From Alphaproteobacteria bacterium (GTDB lineage: Bacteria > Pseudomonadota > Alphaproteobacteria > UBA6615), in contig JANQOE010000076.1 of NCBI GenBank assembly GCA_028279245.1, forward strand, positions 1 to 43,059: 43,059 bases of DNA. The letters are read 5' to 3'. The stretch's first letter is position 1. The number at the start of each line of letters is the position of its first letter. Shown here piece after piece: positions 8,530 to 17,735 of this stretch. The notes below the pieces were generated by a model that did no database searches, was not told the DNA's origin, and saw only the letters and a program-made list of their open reading frames with translations. A program made the position numbers and the translations under genes.

Positions 8530-9216
8530 ATGGGAATTTTCTCGCGTTTCACCGACATCATCAATTCGAACCTGAACTCAATGCTCGATCGTGCCGAGGA
8601 GCCGGAGAAGATGATCCGCCTGATCATTCAGGAGATGGAAGACACATTGGTCGAGGTGCGGACCACGGCAGCGCGGACGATCGCCGAGAAGAAAGAGATC
8701 AACCGCCGGCTCGCGAACCTGATGAAGGCCAGCGAGGAGTGGGAACGCAAGGCCGAGCTCGCCCTTAATAAGGATCGCGAGGACCTGGCCAAGGCGGCGC
8801 TGGTCGAGAAGGCCAAGCTGGAGCAGTCGGCCGAGGCGTTGCAAGCCGAACTGAATCACCTCGATGAGGCGCTGACCCGCGGCGATGCCGACGTGGCACG
8901 GCTGGAAGCGAAACTGGCCGAAGCGCGCGCGAAGCAGAAGACGATCCGCGCCCGACACGATACGATCGACGCCAGGATCAAAGTGCGCCGGCAGCTGCAC
9001 AATCCACGCGTCGACGATGCCTTCGCCCGGTTCGAGTCCGTCGAGCGGCGGCTGGATGCCGCAGAGGGCGAGCTGGAGGCGTACGACCTGGGGCAGCGCA
9101 AGACGCTGGCCGAGGAGATCGACGACCTGGAGACTGACAGCGTGATCGAGGAACAACTCGCGGCGCTTAAAGACCGGCTCGCAAAGGCCCGATCGCAAAA
9201 GGAAAAGAAGTCGTAG
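8530..9216 (+). CDS. pspA: Phage shock protein A
   Basis: A 228-residue PspA/IM30-family protein. It opens MGIFSRFTDIINSNLNSMLD, with the amphipathic N-terminal helix and PspA signature (AEEPEKMIRLIIQEMED), followed by a long coiled coil (residues ~30-190) rich in Ala, Glu, Lys and Arg. PspA proteins form membrane-repair oligomers at the inner membrane and inhibit PspF. The ATG at 8530 follows GGAAGGAG at good spacing, so it is preferred to an in-frame start at 8506. The gene sits between the small membrane protein and pspB, 3 bases before pspB. Confidence 0.95.
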   Translation: MGIFSRFTDIINSNLNSMLDRAEEPEKMIRLIIQEMEDTLVEVRTTAARTIAEKKEINRRLANLMKASEEWERKAELALNKDREDLAKAALVEKAKLEQSAEALQAELNHLDEALTRGDADVARLEAKLAEARAKQKTIRARHDTIDARIKVRRQLHNPRVDDAFARFESVERRLDAAEGELEAYDLGQRKTLAEEIDDLETDSVIEEQLAALKDRLAKARSQKEKKS

Positions 9217-9219
9217 AAC

Positions 9220-9447
9220 ATGGAAGGACTGTTATTCGTTCCACTCATCATCTTCCTGGCGATCGTCGCGCCGCTGTGGATCATCTTCCACTACATGACG
9301 CGGTGGCGGACCTCGAAGACCCTGTCAGGCGAAGACGAGAAGATGCTGCAAGAGCTGTGGCAGAGCGCCGCCCGGATGGAAGAACGCATCCGGACGCTTG
9401 AGCGCATCCTCGACACCGAAGCCAAAGGGTGGAGGGAGCAGGAATGA
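9220..9447 (+). CDS. pspB: Phage shock protein B
   Basis: A 75-residue protein with an N-terminal transmembrane helix (LLFVPLIIFLAIVAPLWIIFH) and a cytosolic helical tail with MLQELWQSAARMEERIRTLERIL, the typical PspB layout and length. PspB works with PspC as an inner-membrane sensor that pulls PspA off PspF. The start is 3 bases after pspA; the stop overlaps the pspC start as ATGA. Confidence 0.93.
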   Translation: MEGLLFVPLIIFLAIVAPLWIIFHYMTRWRTSKTLSGEDEKMLQELWQSAARMEERIRTLERILDTEAKGWREQE

Positions 9448-9908
9448 GCCACTGGCACAGCGACAAGTCTGGCCGCGATGGTAATCACCGACCGCGGCGC
9501 CGGCGGCGCCGTCACCGCGAGGAAAACGACCGCCGAACCAGCCCCTACCGGCTATACCTGAACCGCCGCCGCGCCAAGGTGAAGGGCGTTTGTGCCGGGA
9601 TCGCCGACTATTTCGGCATCAGCCCGCTGCCGATCCGCATCGTCGCGGTTGTGGGCCTGTTCGTCGCGCCGGTGCCGACGCTGATCGGCTACTTCATCGC
9701 GGTGTTCATCCTCGATGACCGGCCGGAGGATCTCTACGAGTCGCCGGAAGAAGAGAAGTTCTGGCAGCATGTGCGTACGGAACCCAGCGGTACGGCGCGC
9801 GACCTGCGGCACAAGTTCCGCGAGCTGGAAGGCCGGCTGCGCGGATTGGAGGCGCACGTCACCTCGTCCGAATTCGAGCTCAACCGGCAGATTCGAGACC
9901 TCGAGTAA
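9444..9908 (+). CDS. pspC: Phage shock protein C
   Basis: A 154-residue PspC-family membrane protein. A basic, disordered N-terminus (runs of Arg/His, residues ~1-30) precedes the PspC domain: LYLNRRRAKVKGVCAGIADY and a transmembrane segment (IVAVVGLFVAPVPTLIGYFI). A C-terminal coiled coil (~105-154) ends in LNRQIRDLE. The ATG at 9444 overlaps the pspB stop (ATGA), indicating coupled translation. It is somewhat longer than enterobacterial PspC because of the Arg-rich front. Confidence 0.92.
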   Translation: MSHWHSDKSGRDGNHRPRRRRRRHREENDRRTSPYRLYLNRRRAKVKGVCAGIADYFGISPLPIRIVAVVGLFVAPVPTLIGYFIAVFILDDRPEDLYESPEEEKFWQHVRTEPSGTARDLRHKFRELEGRLRGLEAHVTSSEFELNRQIRDLE

Positions 9909-9930
9909 CCTCCTTTCAGGAGCACAGAAA

Positions 9931-10557
9931 ATGCACAAGGCACTGCTAGCCGCGCTCGGCTTGAGCGTGTTGCTGACCATCCCCGCTTTTGCCGCGTCAA
10001 AGGACGAAGCGCGCGATGTCCCTTCCTTCACCAAGGTGGTGGCGCGCGGCAGCTACAGCATTGACATCCGCGAGCGCAACGAACAGCTGGTCATCCTCAC
10101 GGCCGACGAAGACGACTTGGACCGGATCAAGACCTGGGTCGAAAACGACACCCTCTACATTGAAAAGAAGCGTTGGCGCGATGTCGGCCGGGTGCGCCTG
10201 ACCATCGATGTGATCCGCTTCGAGGGGCTAATGATCCAAGGCTTTGCCGATGCGCGGGTCAGCGGCGTCGCCGATCATGATGTACGCTTTGAGTTGCATG
10301 GATCGGGCGATATCAGGGCATCGGGCACCTGCCGGGCACTCGACATCGACATCAAGGGGGCCGGCCGGGTCGATTCGGGTGGCCTTGCCTGCCAACGGGC
10401 CGACGTCGACTTGATGGGCGCCGCCGATGCGACGGTCCATGCCGAGGAGGAGGTGGTTCTCAGCATCCTCGGTTCGGGCAAGATCGATATCCATGGCGAT
10501 CCAAGACGGGTCCTGCCCCATCGCGTGGCCGGCGCGGCTTCGGTTAACCTGCGATAG
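9931..10557 (+). CDS. Exported GIN (DUF2807) domain protein in the psp operon
   Basis: A 208-residue protein with a clear signal peptide (hydrophobic ~4-19, AFAA cleavage). The body shows repeated beta-strand units of the putative auto-transporter adhesin head GIN type: VVARGSYSIDIRER, LMIQGFADARVSGV, FELHGSGDIRASG, IDIKGAGRVDSGG, VDLMGAADATVHA and LSILGSGKIDIHG. Such proteins are predicted to fold as a beta helix in the periplasm. It follows pspC by 22 bases with CAGGAG before ATG 9931, so it appears to be part of the operon. Its role in envelope stress is inferred from position only. Confidence 0.8.
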   Translation: MHKALLAALGLSVLLTIPAFAASKDEARDVPSFTKVVARGSYSIDIRERNEQLVILTADEDDLDRIKTWVENDTLYIEKKRWRDVGRVRLTIDVIRFEGLMIQGFADARVSGVADHDVRFELHGSGDIRASGTCRALDIDIKGAGRVDSGGLACQRADVDLMGAADATVHAEEEVVLSILGSGKIDIHGDPRRVLPHRVAGAASVNLR

Positions 10558-10647
10558 AATCAGGGATTGCCGCTTTGCCCGGGCGGGCGGTCGTTGATAC
10601 CCTAAGGGGGATTGACGGCGGTCCGCCCGACCCGGCCCCTTTGTAGG

Positions 10648-10674
10648 CGCCGCCGCTCATGTAGCTTGGCGGCG
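10648..10674 (+). promoter_or_regulatory. GC hairpin abutting the hybrid kinase start
   Basis: CGCCGCC and GGCGGCG pair across a 13-base loop and end 3 bases before the ATG at 10678, covering the place where a ribosome site should be. No good Shine-Dalgarno is otherwise visible. It may restrict translation initiation, or the true start may be the upstream TTG at 10612. Confidence 0.35.
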
Positions 10675-10677
10675 GTG

Positions 10678-13600
10678 ATGGCGAACCAACACGATATCGG
10701 CGAACTCGCGGCCAGCCTGCAGATCGGCCGACCCGATCTCGAAGAGGTCCTTGAGGCCATTCATTATGGCCTGGTCATCGTCGACAAGGGATTGCGCATC
10801 CAGGCCGTGAACCGGACCTGCCGCGCCTTCTGGCGCCTGCCGGAAGAGCTGCTGGCGACCAAGCCGCCGTTGCGCGACACCATGCAGCGCAGTTTTGAAA
10901 ACGGTCTCTACGACGTCCCCGCTGGCGAGTGGCCGGACTATCTCGACAAGCGGATCGCGGCGATCGAGATCGGGACCGTCGCGCCGACCGTGATGAAGCT
11001 GAGTGACGGCCGCAGTCTGCAGTATGAGTGCCGGCCGCTGCCCGATGGCGGCCGGGTCATGGCCTATTTCGATGTGACCGACGGCGCCCGCCGCGAGGCC
11101 GATTTGGCCAACCAGACGAAGCTGCTCGAGGCGACGCTGGAAACGATGGACCAAGGGTTGCTGGTCGTCGCCGACGACATGCGGCTCTTGGTAATCAACC
11201 GCAAATTTCACGAGCTGTTCGATTTTCCGGAGGGTCGGTTTCAGGTCGGCGACCCGATGCGCGAAATGTTTCGGTATCGCGCCGACCGTGGAGACTATGG
11301 TCCGGGCGATACCGAGGCGCTGGTCGACGCGCGGCTCAGCGATATGACGATCTTTCGGCCCCACTATGTCGGCACCATCGACGCGCCCAACGGCCGCGTG
11401 GTGGAAGTGCGGCGGCGGCCCTTCGCCGATGGTGGCTTCGTCAGCACCTACACGGACGTTACCGAACGCATGCGGGCGGAAGACGCGCTCCGCCAGGCCG
11501 GGCGCGAAATTAGCGGTCTGTTCCGGAATGCGCCCGAAGGCATCTATCGCAGTTCCATCGACGGACGCTTTCTGCACGTGAACCCGGCGTTCGCCCGGAT
11601 CCTCGGCTACGACACAGCGGAGCATGTCGTTGAGTCGATTACCGACGTTGCCGCCGACTTCTATGTAGACCCGCATCTACGCGCGTCACGGCTGGCCGAA
11701 TGGACCTACCGCGGCGATGTGCGCGACATGGAAGTCCAAGTCTATCGCCGGGATGGATCGAAGATCTGGATCACCGAAAGCTTCCGCACCGTGCGCTCGG
11801 AAACGACCGGGGAGCCCGAGTATTTCGAGGGGTTCGTCCGCGAGATTACACAATCGAAGAAGGCGCAGCAGTCGCTGCGGCGCAGTGAGGAGCAGAAGGC
11901 GGCGATCGTTGGATCGGCGCTGGACTGCATCATCTCGATCGACGGCGCCGGGCGCATTGTCGAGTTCAACCCCGCCGCCGAACGCACCTTTGGCCATACG
12001 CGCGATGCAGTGCTCGGCCAGCCGATGGCCGACTTGATCGTGCCGGAACGGCATCGCAAGGAACATGACCGCGGGTTCAAGAACTTCAGAACCACCGGCA
12101 ACTCAAACCTGCTCGGTGAACGGATAGAGCTATCGGCCAACCGGGCCGACGGGTCGGAGTTTCCGATAGAGATCGCCATCACCTCGACCGGGACCGCCGA
12201 CGAGCCGATCTACACGGCCTATCTGCGCGATATCACGGCACGGCGGGCGGCGCACAGGGCGCTGCGCGAGGCGAAGGATCAGGCCGAGGCAGCGACCCAG
12301 GCGAAGAGCCAATTCCTCGCCAACATGAGCCACGAGCTGCGGACACCGCTGAATGCCATCATCGGATTGACCGAGATGCTCGAAGAGGACTCACGCGCGA
12401 TCCGGCAGCACAGCTTCCTGGAGCCGCTGGCCCGTATCTCCCGCGCCGGCAGGCATCTGCTGCACCTCATCAACGAAGTGCTCGATCTGTCGAAGATCGA
12501 GGCTGGGCGGATTGAGCTGCAGATCGAACGCATCAGCCTACCGAGTCTGATCGATGAAGTGATCACGACGATTCAACCGCTCGCCGACCAAAACCGCAAC
12601 AGACTTGTCGTCGACTTCGCCGAGGGCATCGGTTTCATGGGATCGGACGGTGTCCGGGCGCGCCAGATCGTGCTGAACCTGTTGAGCAACGCGTGCAAGT
12701 TCACCGAGGATGGCGAAGTCCGGCTGTCGGTCTACCGCGAACAGAGTTCCGACGGCGAATGGATCCATTTCGACGTTGCCGATACCGGCATCGGCATGAC
12801 CCAGGCGCAGGCGGCCAACGTGTTTCAGGAGTTCTCGCAGGCGGACAGCTCTACGACCCGGCGATTCGGCGGCACCGGCTTGGGGCTAGCGATTACGCGC
12901 CGCCTGTGCCACGCGCTGGGTGGGCAGATCACTGTCGAAAGCGAGGCCGGTGTCGGCTCCACCTTCGCCGTACGCCTGCCCTCACGGCCGGTCCAGGCCA
13001 TCCAGGTCGAGACACCGGCCGAGCCGATCCGCCGCCCGCCGCAGACCGTGGCCAACCGGATCCTGGTCATCGACGACGACCCGACGGTGCATGAGCTGAT
13101 GCGCCGCTACCTCGAGCGGGATGGCTACGACATCGTGAGCGCCCGCACCGGCGAGGAAGGCCTGCGGCTTGCCCGGGACCGGCATCCGGCGGTGATCACC
13201 TTGGATGTCCTCATGCCGGGTCTCGACGGGTGGACGATCCTGCGCAAGCTCAAGGCTGATCCAGAACTCTCCGGGATCCCGGTGGTGATGCTGACGATCC
13301 TGGACGAGCGGAACCAGGGGTATGCGCTGGGTGCCGCCGACTACCTGACAAAGCCGGTCGACCGGCTGCAGTTGCGACGGGTGCTGGCCAAATACGCTTC
13401 CGGCCTGACCGAGGCACAGCGGACCGCCCTGCTGGTGGATGATGATGACGTTGTGCGGGAGCGGCTGCGCCGTATGCTGCAAGAAGAAGGCTGGCAAGCG
13501 CGGGAAGCCGAAAACGGGCTGGTCGCGTTGACCCGCTTGGCCGAGAACCGGGTCGAGCTGATCCTGCTTGATCTGATCATGCCGGAGATGGACGGTTTCG

Positions 13601-13848
13601 AGTTCTTGTCGGAACTCCGGCAGGAGCCGTTGTATCGGGATATCCCTGTGGTCGTCATCACTGCGGCGGACCTCACAGAAGCCGACCGTCAACGGCTAAA
13701 CGGCGGCGTCGAACGCGTTGTGCAAAAGGCTGCCTACAGTCGTGAGGAACTATTGACCGAACTCAGATCCATCCTGAGCCAGCATGCGGGACAGGCGTTG
13801 ATCGACGGGACGGGAGCGGATGCAGAAGATCCTGTACGTCGAGGATAA
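10678..13848 (+). CDS. Hybrid sensor histidine kinase with four PAS and two receiver domains
   Basis: About 1056 residues, with no transmembrane segment, so probably a cytosolic sensor. Order: two PAS_7-type domains ([42 protein letters not shown]), two further PAS domains ([40 protein letters not shown]), HisKA with [13 protein letters not shown] (His552), HATPase with [10 protein letters not shown] and [10 protein letters not shown], then two receivers with phospho-acceptor Asp843 ([13 protein letters not shown]) and Asp965 ([13 protein letters not shown]). The frame is open to a TTG at 10612; ATG 10678 is chosen because the PAS homology starts soon after. It overlaps the next receiver gene by 29 bases. 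Signal unknown; PAS cofactor not deducible. Confidence 0.93.
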   Translation: MANQHDIGELAASLQIGRPDLEEVLEAIHYGLVIVDKGLRIQAVNRTCRAFWRLPEELLATKPPLRDTMQRSFENGLYDVPAGEWPDYLDKRIAAIEIGTVAPTVMKLSDGRSLQYECRPLPDGGRVMAYFDVTDGARREADLANQTKLLEATLETMDQGLLVVADDMRLLVINRKFHELFDFPEGRFQVGDPMREMFRYRADRGDYGPGDTEALVDARLSDMTIFRPHYVGTIDAPNGRVVEVRRRPFADGGFVSTYTDVTERMRAEDALRQAGREISGLFRNAPEGIYRSSIDGRFLHVNPAFARILGYDTAEHVVESITDVAADFYVDPHLRASRLAEWTYRGDVRDMEVQVYRRDGSKIWITESFRTVRSETTGEPEYFEGFVREITQSKKAQQSLRRSEEQKAAIVGSALDCIISIDGAGRIVEFNPAAERTFGHTRDAVLGQPMADLIVPERHRKEHDRGFKNFRTTGNSNLLGERIELSANRADGSEFPIEIAITSTGTADEPIYTAYLRDITARRAAHRALREAKDQAEAATQAKSQFLANMSHELRTPLNAIIGLTEMLEEDSRAIRQHSFLEPLARISRAGRHLLHLINEVLDLSKIEAGRIELQIERISLPSLIDEVITTIQPLADQNRNRLVVDFAEGIGFMGSDGVRARQIVLNLLSNACKFTEDGEVRLSVYREQSSDGEWIHFDVADTGIGMTQAQAANVFQEFSQADSSTTRRFGGTGLGLAITRRLCHALGGQITVESEAGVGSTFAVRLPSRPVQAIQVETPAEPIRRPPQTVANRILVIDDDPTVHELMRRYLERDGYDIVSARTGEEGLRLARDRHPAVITLDVLMPGLDGWTILRKLKADPELSGIPVVMLTILDERNQGYALGAADYLTKPVDRLQLRRVLAKYASGLTEAQRTALLVDDDDVVRERLRRMLQEEGWQAREAENGLVALTRLAENRVELILLDLIMPEMDGFEFLSELRQEPLYRDIPVVVITAADLTEADRQRLNGGVERVVQKAAYSREELLTELRSILSQHAGQALIDGTGADAEDPVRRG

Positions 13849-14197
13849 CGAAGACAACGTCTATATGTTGTCACGCCGGCTGAAGCGCCGCGGCTTCGAC
13901 GTGCTGGTGGCGCGTGACGGCGAAGAGGGCGTTGCCATGGCCACTGCGCAGCTGCCGGACCTCATTCTAATGGACCTGAGTCTACCAGGACTCGACGGCT
14001 GGGAGGCCACGCGCCGCATCAAGGCGGCGGATCCCACGCGTTCGATCCCGATCATCGCGCTGTCGGCGCACGCGATGCCGGGCGATCGGGAAGATGCTCT
14101 GGCCGCAGGGTGCGACGACTACGAGGCCAAACCGGTCGAGTTCACGCGGCTGATCAGCAAGATCCAGAATTTCCTCGGGCGGAGGAACGGCCAATGA
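13820..14197 (+). CDS. Single-domain response regulator (CheY/DivK-like)
   Basis: A 125-residue receiver with no output domain. It shows the acidic pair in [10 protein letters not shown], phospho-acceptor Asp52 in [20 protein letters not shown], the Ser/Thr position in IIALSAHAM and the lysine in YEAKPVEF. The gene starts inside the 3' end of the hybrid kinase and ends overlapping the cyclase start as ATGA, so the three are almost certainly translated as one unit. It is probably a phosphorelay intermediate between the kinase and the receiver-cyclase; partner specificity is inferred. Confidence 0.92.
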   Translation: MQKILYVEDNEDNVYMLSRRLKRRGFDVLVARDGEEGVAMATAQLPDLILMDLSLPGLDGWEATRRIKAADPTRSIPIIALSAHAMPGDREDALAAGCDDYEAKPVEFTRLISKIQNFLGRRNGQ

Positions 14198-15240
14198 GCG
14201 TCCAAAGTCCGTCGATCCTGGTGGTCGATGATGTCGAAGACAACCGCTACATGCTGACACGGCGGCTCGACCGGCTGGGCTACAATAATGTGGACACCGC
14301 ATCGGATGGGCAGGAAGCCTTGGCGCGGTTGGCCGACACGCCGTACGACCTCGTCCTGCTCGACATCATGATGCCGGGCATGGACGGCTATGACGTGCTG
14401 CGGATCATGAAACGCGATCCGCGCTTTCGCGACATCCCAGTCATTGTCGTCTCGGCTCTGGGTGAGATGGACGCTACGATCAAATGCATCGAACTGGGGG
14501 CGGAGGACCGGCTGCCGAAGCCGTTCGATCCGGTGCTGCTGCGGGCGCGCATCAGCGCCAGCCTCGACAAAAAGCGGCTGCGGGACATGCAGGCCGAGTA
14601 TCTGCGGCAGATCGAGGCGGAAAAGAGCCGCGCGGACGCGATCCTGCACGATATTCTTCCCGACGCCGCCGTCGATGAGCTGATGGCCACCAACGCCGTA
14701 CATCCGCGCCGGTTCGACGAGGTCGCGGTCCTGTTCTGTGATATCGTCGGATTCACCTCATTCTGCGACACGGTGGCGCCGGAAGACGTGGTGACGCACC
14801 TTGAGTCATGGGTCGATGCGGCCGAGATGGTCGCGGTGCGGCATGGGCTGGAGAAGATCAAAACCATCGGCGACGAGTTCATGGCGACGGCGGGACTGTT
14901 ACATCCGGTGACGCAGCCGGCCCGGGCTGCCGTGCTGTGCGCGCTCGACATGGTCTCCACCGCTTCCGAACTGGACGCTCATTGGGATCTGCGGGTCGGC
15001 GTCCATATCGGCCCGGTCGTCGCGGGTGTCATCGGGCAGCGCAAGTATCAGTTCGATCTCTGGGGGGACACCGTCAACACCGCCGCGCGAATCGTGCGGC
15101 AAGCCGAACCCGGTACTGTCTTGTGTAGCGCCGAAGTCTGGAAAAAGGCCGGCGACGATCTCAGCGGTGCATCACGTGGGACATTCGATCTGCGTGGGAA
15201 GGGCAGCGTCGAGCTGTTCGAATGCAGGGGCCTCAACTAG
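14194..15240 (+). CDS. Receiver-adenylate cyclase fusion (class III)
   Basis: A 348-residue protein. An N-terminal receiver (SILVVDDVEDN; Asp57 in VLLDIMMPGMDGYDVL; lysine in LPKPFDP), a coiled linker (~125-160) and a class III cyclase domain: metal aspartates Asp183 (LFCDIVGFTSF) and Asp227 (KTIGDEFMA). The purine-specificity residues, Lys in EKIKTIGD and Asp in QFDLWGDTVNTAARI, indicate ATP and hence cAMP. ATG 14194 overlaps the previous stop and follows GGAGGAACGG, so earlier in-frame starts are rejected. Phosphorylation of the receiver probably controls cAMP synthesis, coupling the upstream kinase to a second messenger (inference). Confidence 0.93.
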   Translation: MSVQSPSILVVDDVEDNRYMLTRRLDRLGYNNVDTASDGQEALARLADTPYDLVLLDIMMPGMDGYDVLRIMKRDPRFRDIPVIVVSALGEMDATIKCIELGAEDRLPKPFDPVLLRARISASLDKKRLRDMQAEYLRQIEAEKSRADAILHDILPDAAVDELMATNAVHPRRFDEVAVLFCDIVGFTSFCDTVAPEDVVTHLESWVDAAEMVAVRHGLEKIKTIGDEFMATAGLLHPVTQPARAAVLCALDMVSTASELDAHWDLRVGVHIGPVVAGVIGQRKYQFDLWGDTVNTAARIVRQAEPGTVLCSAEVWKKAGDDLSGASRGTFDLRGKGSVELFECRGLN

Positions 15241-15264
15241 CCCACAACACTCGGGGAAGGAAGC

Positions 15265-16029
15265 ATGCGCCTCAAGGATAAGATCGCGATTATCACCGGT
15301 GCCGCGCACGGCATCGGCCGAGCAACGGCCGAGCGCTTTGCTGCGGAACAAGCCGCGGTCGCCATCGCCGACATCGACATCAAGACCGCCACGGACGTTG
15401 CCGAAGGGATCAAGAGTGGCGGTGGCCGTGCCATCGCGTTGGAGACGGACACGTCAGATTTGGACGCGTGCGAGCGAGTAGTAGCCGCGGCGGTCGAAGC
15501 GTTCGGCCACGTTGATGTGCTCGTCAACAACGCCGCCGCATTTGTGTTTGGAGCCGTAGACGACGTGTCTCAGGCGGACTGGGACCGGGCGTTCGGCGTT
15601 AACGTCATCGGCTATGCGAATATGGTGCGGGCGTGTCTGCCGAAACTACGTGCGGCCGGCGGTGGCGCCGTGGTCAATGTCGCGTCGGTTTCGTCGTTCA
15701 TCGCTCAACCCGAATTCGTACCCTACAACACCTCGAAAGGCGCCGTGCTGCAGCTCAACCGGTGCCTGGCGATGGACTTGGCGCCGGATGGAATCCGGGT
15801 CAACGCGATTTGCCCCGGTGAGATTCTGACCCGGGCGACCGACGAACATATCGCCAGCCGCGGGCTGGATCGGGACGCGGCGATCAAGAACTTCGGCAAC
15901 AACGCGCCGCTGAATCGTATGGGCCGGCCCGAGGAAATCGCGTCCGTGGCGCTGTTCCTCGCCAGCGAGGATTCGTCGTACATGACCGGCGCTCATGTGG
16001 TGGTCGATGGCGGAGCGACGCTGGACTGA
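15265..16029 (+). CDS. SDR family oxidoreductase
   Basis: A 254-residue classical short-chain dehydrogenase. NAD(P)-binding TGAAHGIG at residues ~11-18, Asp after strand 2 (VAIADIDI) favouring NAD, NNAAAF motif, catalytic Ser (NVASVSSF) and YNTSKGAV (Tyr/Lys), and a C-terminal TGAHVVVDGGATLD. AAGGAAGC precedes the ATG at 15265. It overlaps the amidohydrolase gene by one base (TGATG), so the two likely act in one catabolic route. Substrate not identifiable. Confidence 0.9.
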   Translation: MRLKDKIAIITGAAHGIGRATAERFAAEQAAVAIADIDIKTATDVAEGIKSGGGRAIALETDTSDLDACERVVAAAVEAFGHVDVLVNNAAAFVFGAVDDVSQADWDRAFGVNVIGYANMVRACLPKLRAAGGGAVVNVASVSSFIAQPEFVPYNTSKGAVLQLNRCLAMDLAPDGIRVNAICPGEILTRATDEHIASRGLDRDAAIKNFGNNAPLNRMGRPEEIASVALFLASEDSSYMTGAHVVVDGGATLD

Positions 16030-17735
16030 TGACCGACGACCTGCTGTTCAAAAACGCGCTCATCGTCGATGGTACCGGTGCAGCACCCTACCGCGGCGAC
16101 TTGGCGGTACATGGTGCTCGGATAGCGGAACTCGGTTCTGACCTTCCGGCGGATGCCTCAACAGTCATAGATGCGGATGGATTGGTATTGGCGCCCGGCA
16201 TCATTGACGGTCACACCCACTACGATGCGCAGGTCACCTGGGATCCATTTGTTCAACCGTCCCCTGCCCTGGGCGTCACTACGGCGGTGATAGGCAATTG
16301 CGGTTTCACCATTGCGCCCTGCCGGCCGTCGGATCGCGAATTGACAATGCGCAATCTGACGCAGGTCGAGGGCATGTCGCTCGATGCTTTGCGGGCGGGC
16401 ATCCAGTGGGACTTCGAAAGCTTCCCGCAATATATGGACGCCCTCGTGCAGCGCGGGGTCGGCGTGAATGTCGCGGCCTTCTTTGGCCACTCGTCGGTGC
16501 GGACCTACGTTCTGGGGGACGAAGCTTCGTCGCGGGCGGCGACCAACGACGAGATCGCGCAGATGGCGCAATTGGTGCGTGAGGCGATGGATGCAGGAGC
16601 GGTCGGCTTCGCTTCCTCGACGAATGAGCCGCATAACGGTGCCGGCGGCGTGCCGATGCCGTCCCGCCTCGCCGAGGCCACGGAGTTTGAAGCCTTGCTC
16701 AAGGCGATGCGCTCAAGGGGACGCGGCGTGTTTATGCTGACAAAAGGCGCCGCGACATCGATCGATGCACTGGAGGATCTCGCCGCCAAGACCGGGGCAC
16801 CGACGCTGATCGCCGCAATGTTTCATTCGAACGTCGCGCCGAATGCAGTGTTTCAGGCATTCGATGCAATGGCGGCCGCGCGGGGCCGCGGTCATGGGCT
16901 CTACCCGCAAACGTCCTGCTGCCCGCTGGAGATGGATTTCACGCTGGCGAGTGCCTACGTGTTCGAAGGTCTGGCCGCTTGGAAACCGGCCATGGCAGCG
17001 ACGGAGCGTGACGCCCTGTGTCGCACCTACGCCGATCCAGCCTTCCGTACTGCGGTGGCGGCAGAGATCGATGGACCGGCCGGCACCTTGTTCTCCGGTG
17101 AGTGGGACACGGTGTTTCTGATCGAAGCCGACACGCCCGCGAATGCGCAGCATGAAGGCAAGTCCCTTGCGGCGATCGCCGATGCGGCCGGCTCGACGCC
17201 GCTCGACGCGATGCTCGATATTGGTTTGGCCGAGGACCTGCGGACGACGTTCAGCGCGCAATTGCTGAATACGAACGAAACCGCGGTCGGCGAGATGTTG
17301 CGGCACCCGCACGCCCATATCGCCCTGTCGGACGCCGGCGCTCATCTGACATTCCTCTGTGATGCCGGGTTCGGGCTGCATCTGTTGGGGCACTGGAGTC
17401 GCGACCTGGGTGTGCTGCGCCTTGAAGAGGCCGTGAACCGGCTGACCGGACAACCGGCCTCGATCTTCGGCATGAAAGACAGAGGAATGCTTGCGCCCGG
17501 CAAGGCTGCGGACTTGATGCTGTTCGACCCTGACACGGTAGGGCGTGGCCAACGTTATCGGGTGCAGGATCTGCCGGCCGGCGCATCGCGGCTGACAACC
17601 GATGCCGTGGGTTTGCATGGCGTTTGGGTGAACGGCCGGCAGGTGACGGATGCAAATGGGTTGCTGGCTGACGCACCGCTGGCCGGGAGGGTTTTGCGGT
17701 CCTTCGATGACTCCGGGTTGCGCCTAGCGAGCTAG
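16029..17735 (+). CDS. Amidohydrolase of the N-acyl-D-amino-acid deacylase type
   Basis: A 568-residue metal-dependent amidohydrolase. An N-terminal beta-sandwich ([20 protein letters not shown]) leads into the HxH metal site [18 protein letters not shown] late aspartate lies in ALSDAGAHL, and the C-terminal [14 protein letters not shown] returns to the sandwich. Length and motifs fit the D-aminoacylase group (often annotated N-acyl-D-amino-acid deacylase or dihydroorotase-like). Coupled to the SDR upstream through a TGATG overlap. Its 3' end overlaps the convergent fhs by 4 bases. Substrate is inference. Confidence 0.87.
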   Translation: MTDDLLFKNALIVDGTGAAPYRGDLAVHGARIAELGSDLPADASTVIDADGLVLAPGIIDGHTHYDAQVTWDPFVQPSPALGVTTAVIGNCGFTIAPCRPSDRELTMRNLTQVEGMSLDALRAGIQWDFESFPQYMDALVQRGVGVNVAAFFGHSSVRTYVLGDEASSRAATNDEIAQMAQLVREAMDAGAVGFASSTNEPHNGAGGVPMPSRLAEATEFEALLKAMRSRGRGVFMLTKGAATSIDALEDLAAKTGAPTLIAAMFHSNVAPNAVFQAFDAMAAARGRGHGLYPQTSCCPLEMDFTLASAYVFEGLAAWKPAMAATERDALCRTYADPAFRTAVAAEIDGPAGTLFSGEWDTVFLIEADTPANAQHEGKSLAAIADAAGSTPLDAMLDIGLAEDLRTTFSAQLLNTNETAVGEMLRHPHAHIALSDAGAHLTFLCDAGFGLHLLGHWSRDLGVLRLEEAVNRLTGQPASIFGMKDRGMLAPGKAADLMLFDPDTVGRGQRYRVQDLPAGASRLTTDAVGLHGVWVNGRQVTDANGLLADAPLAGRVLRSFDDSGLRLAS

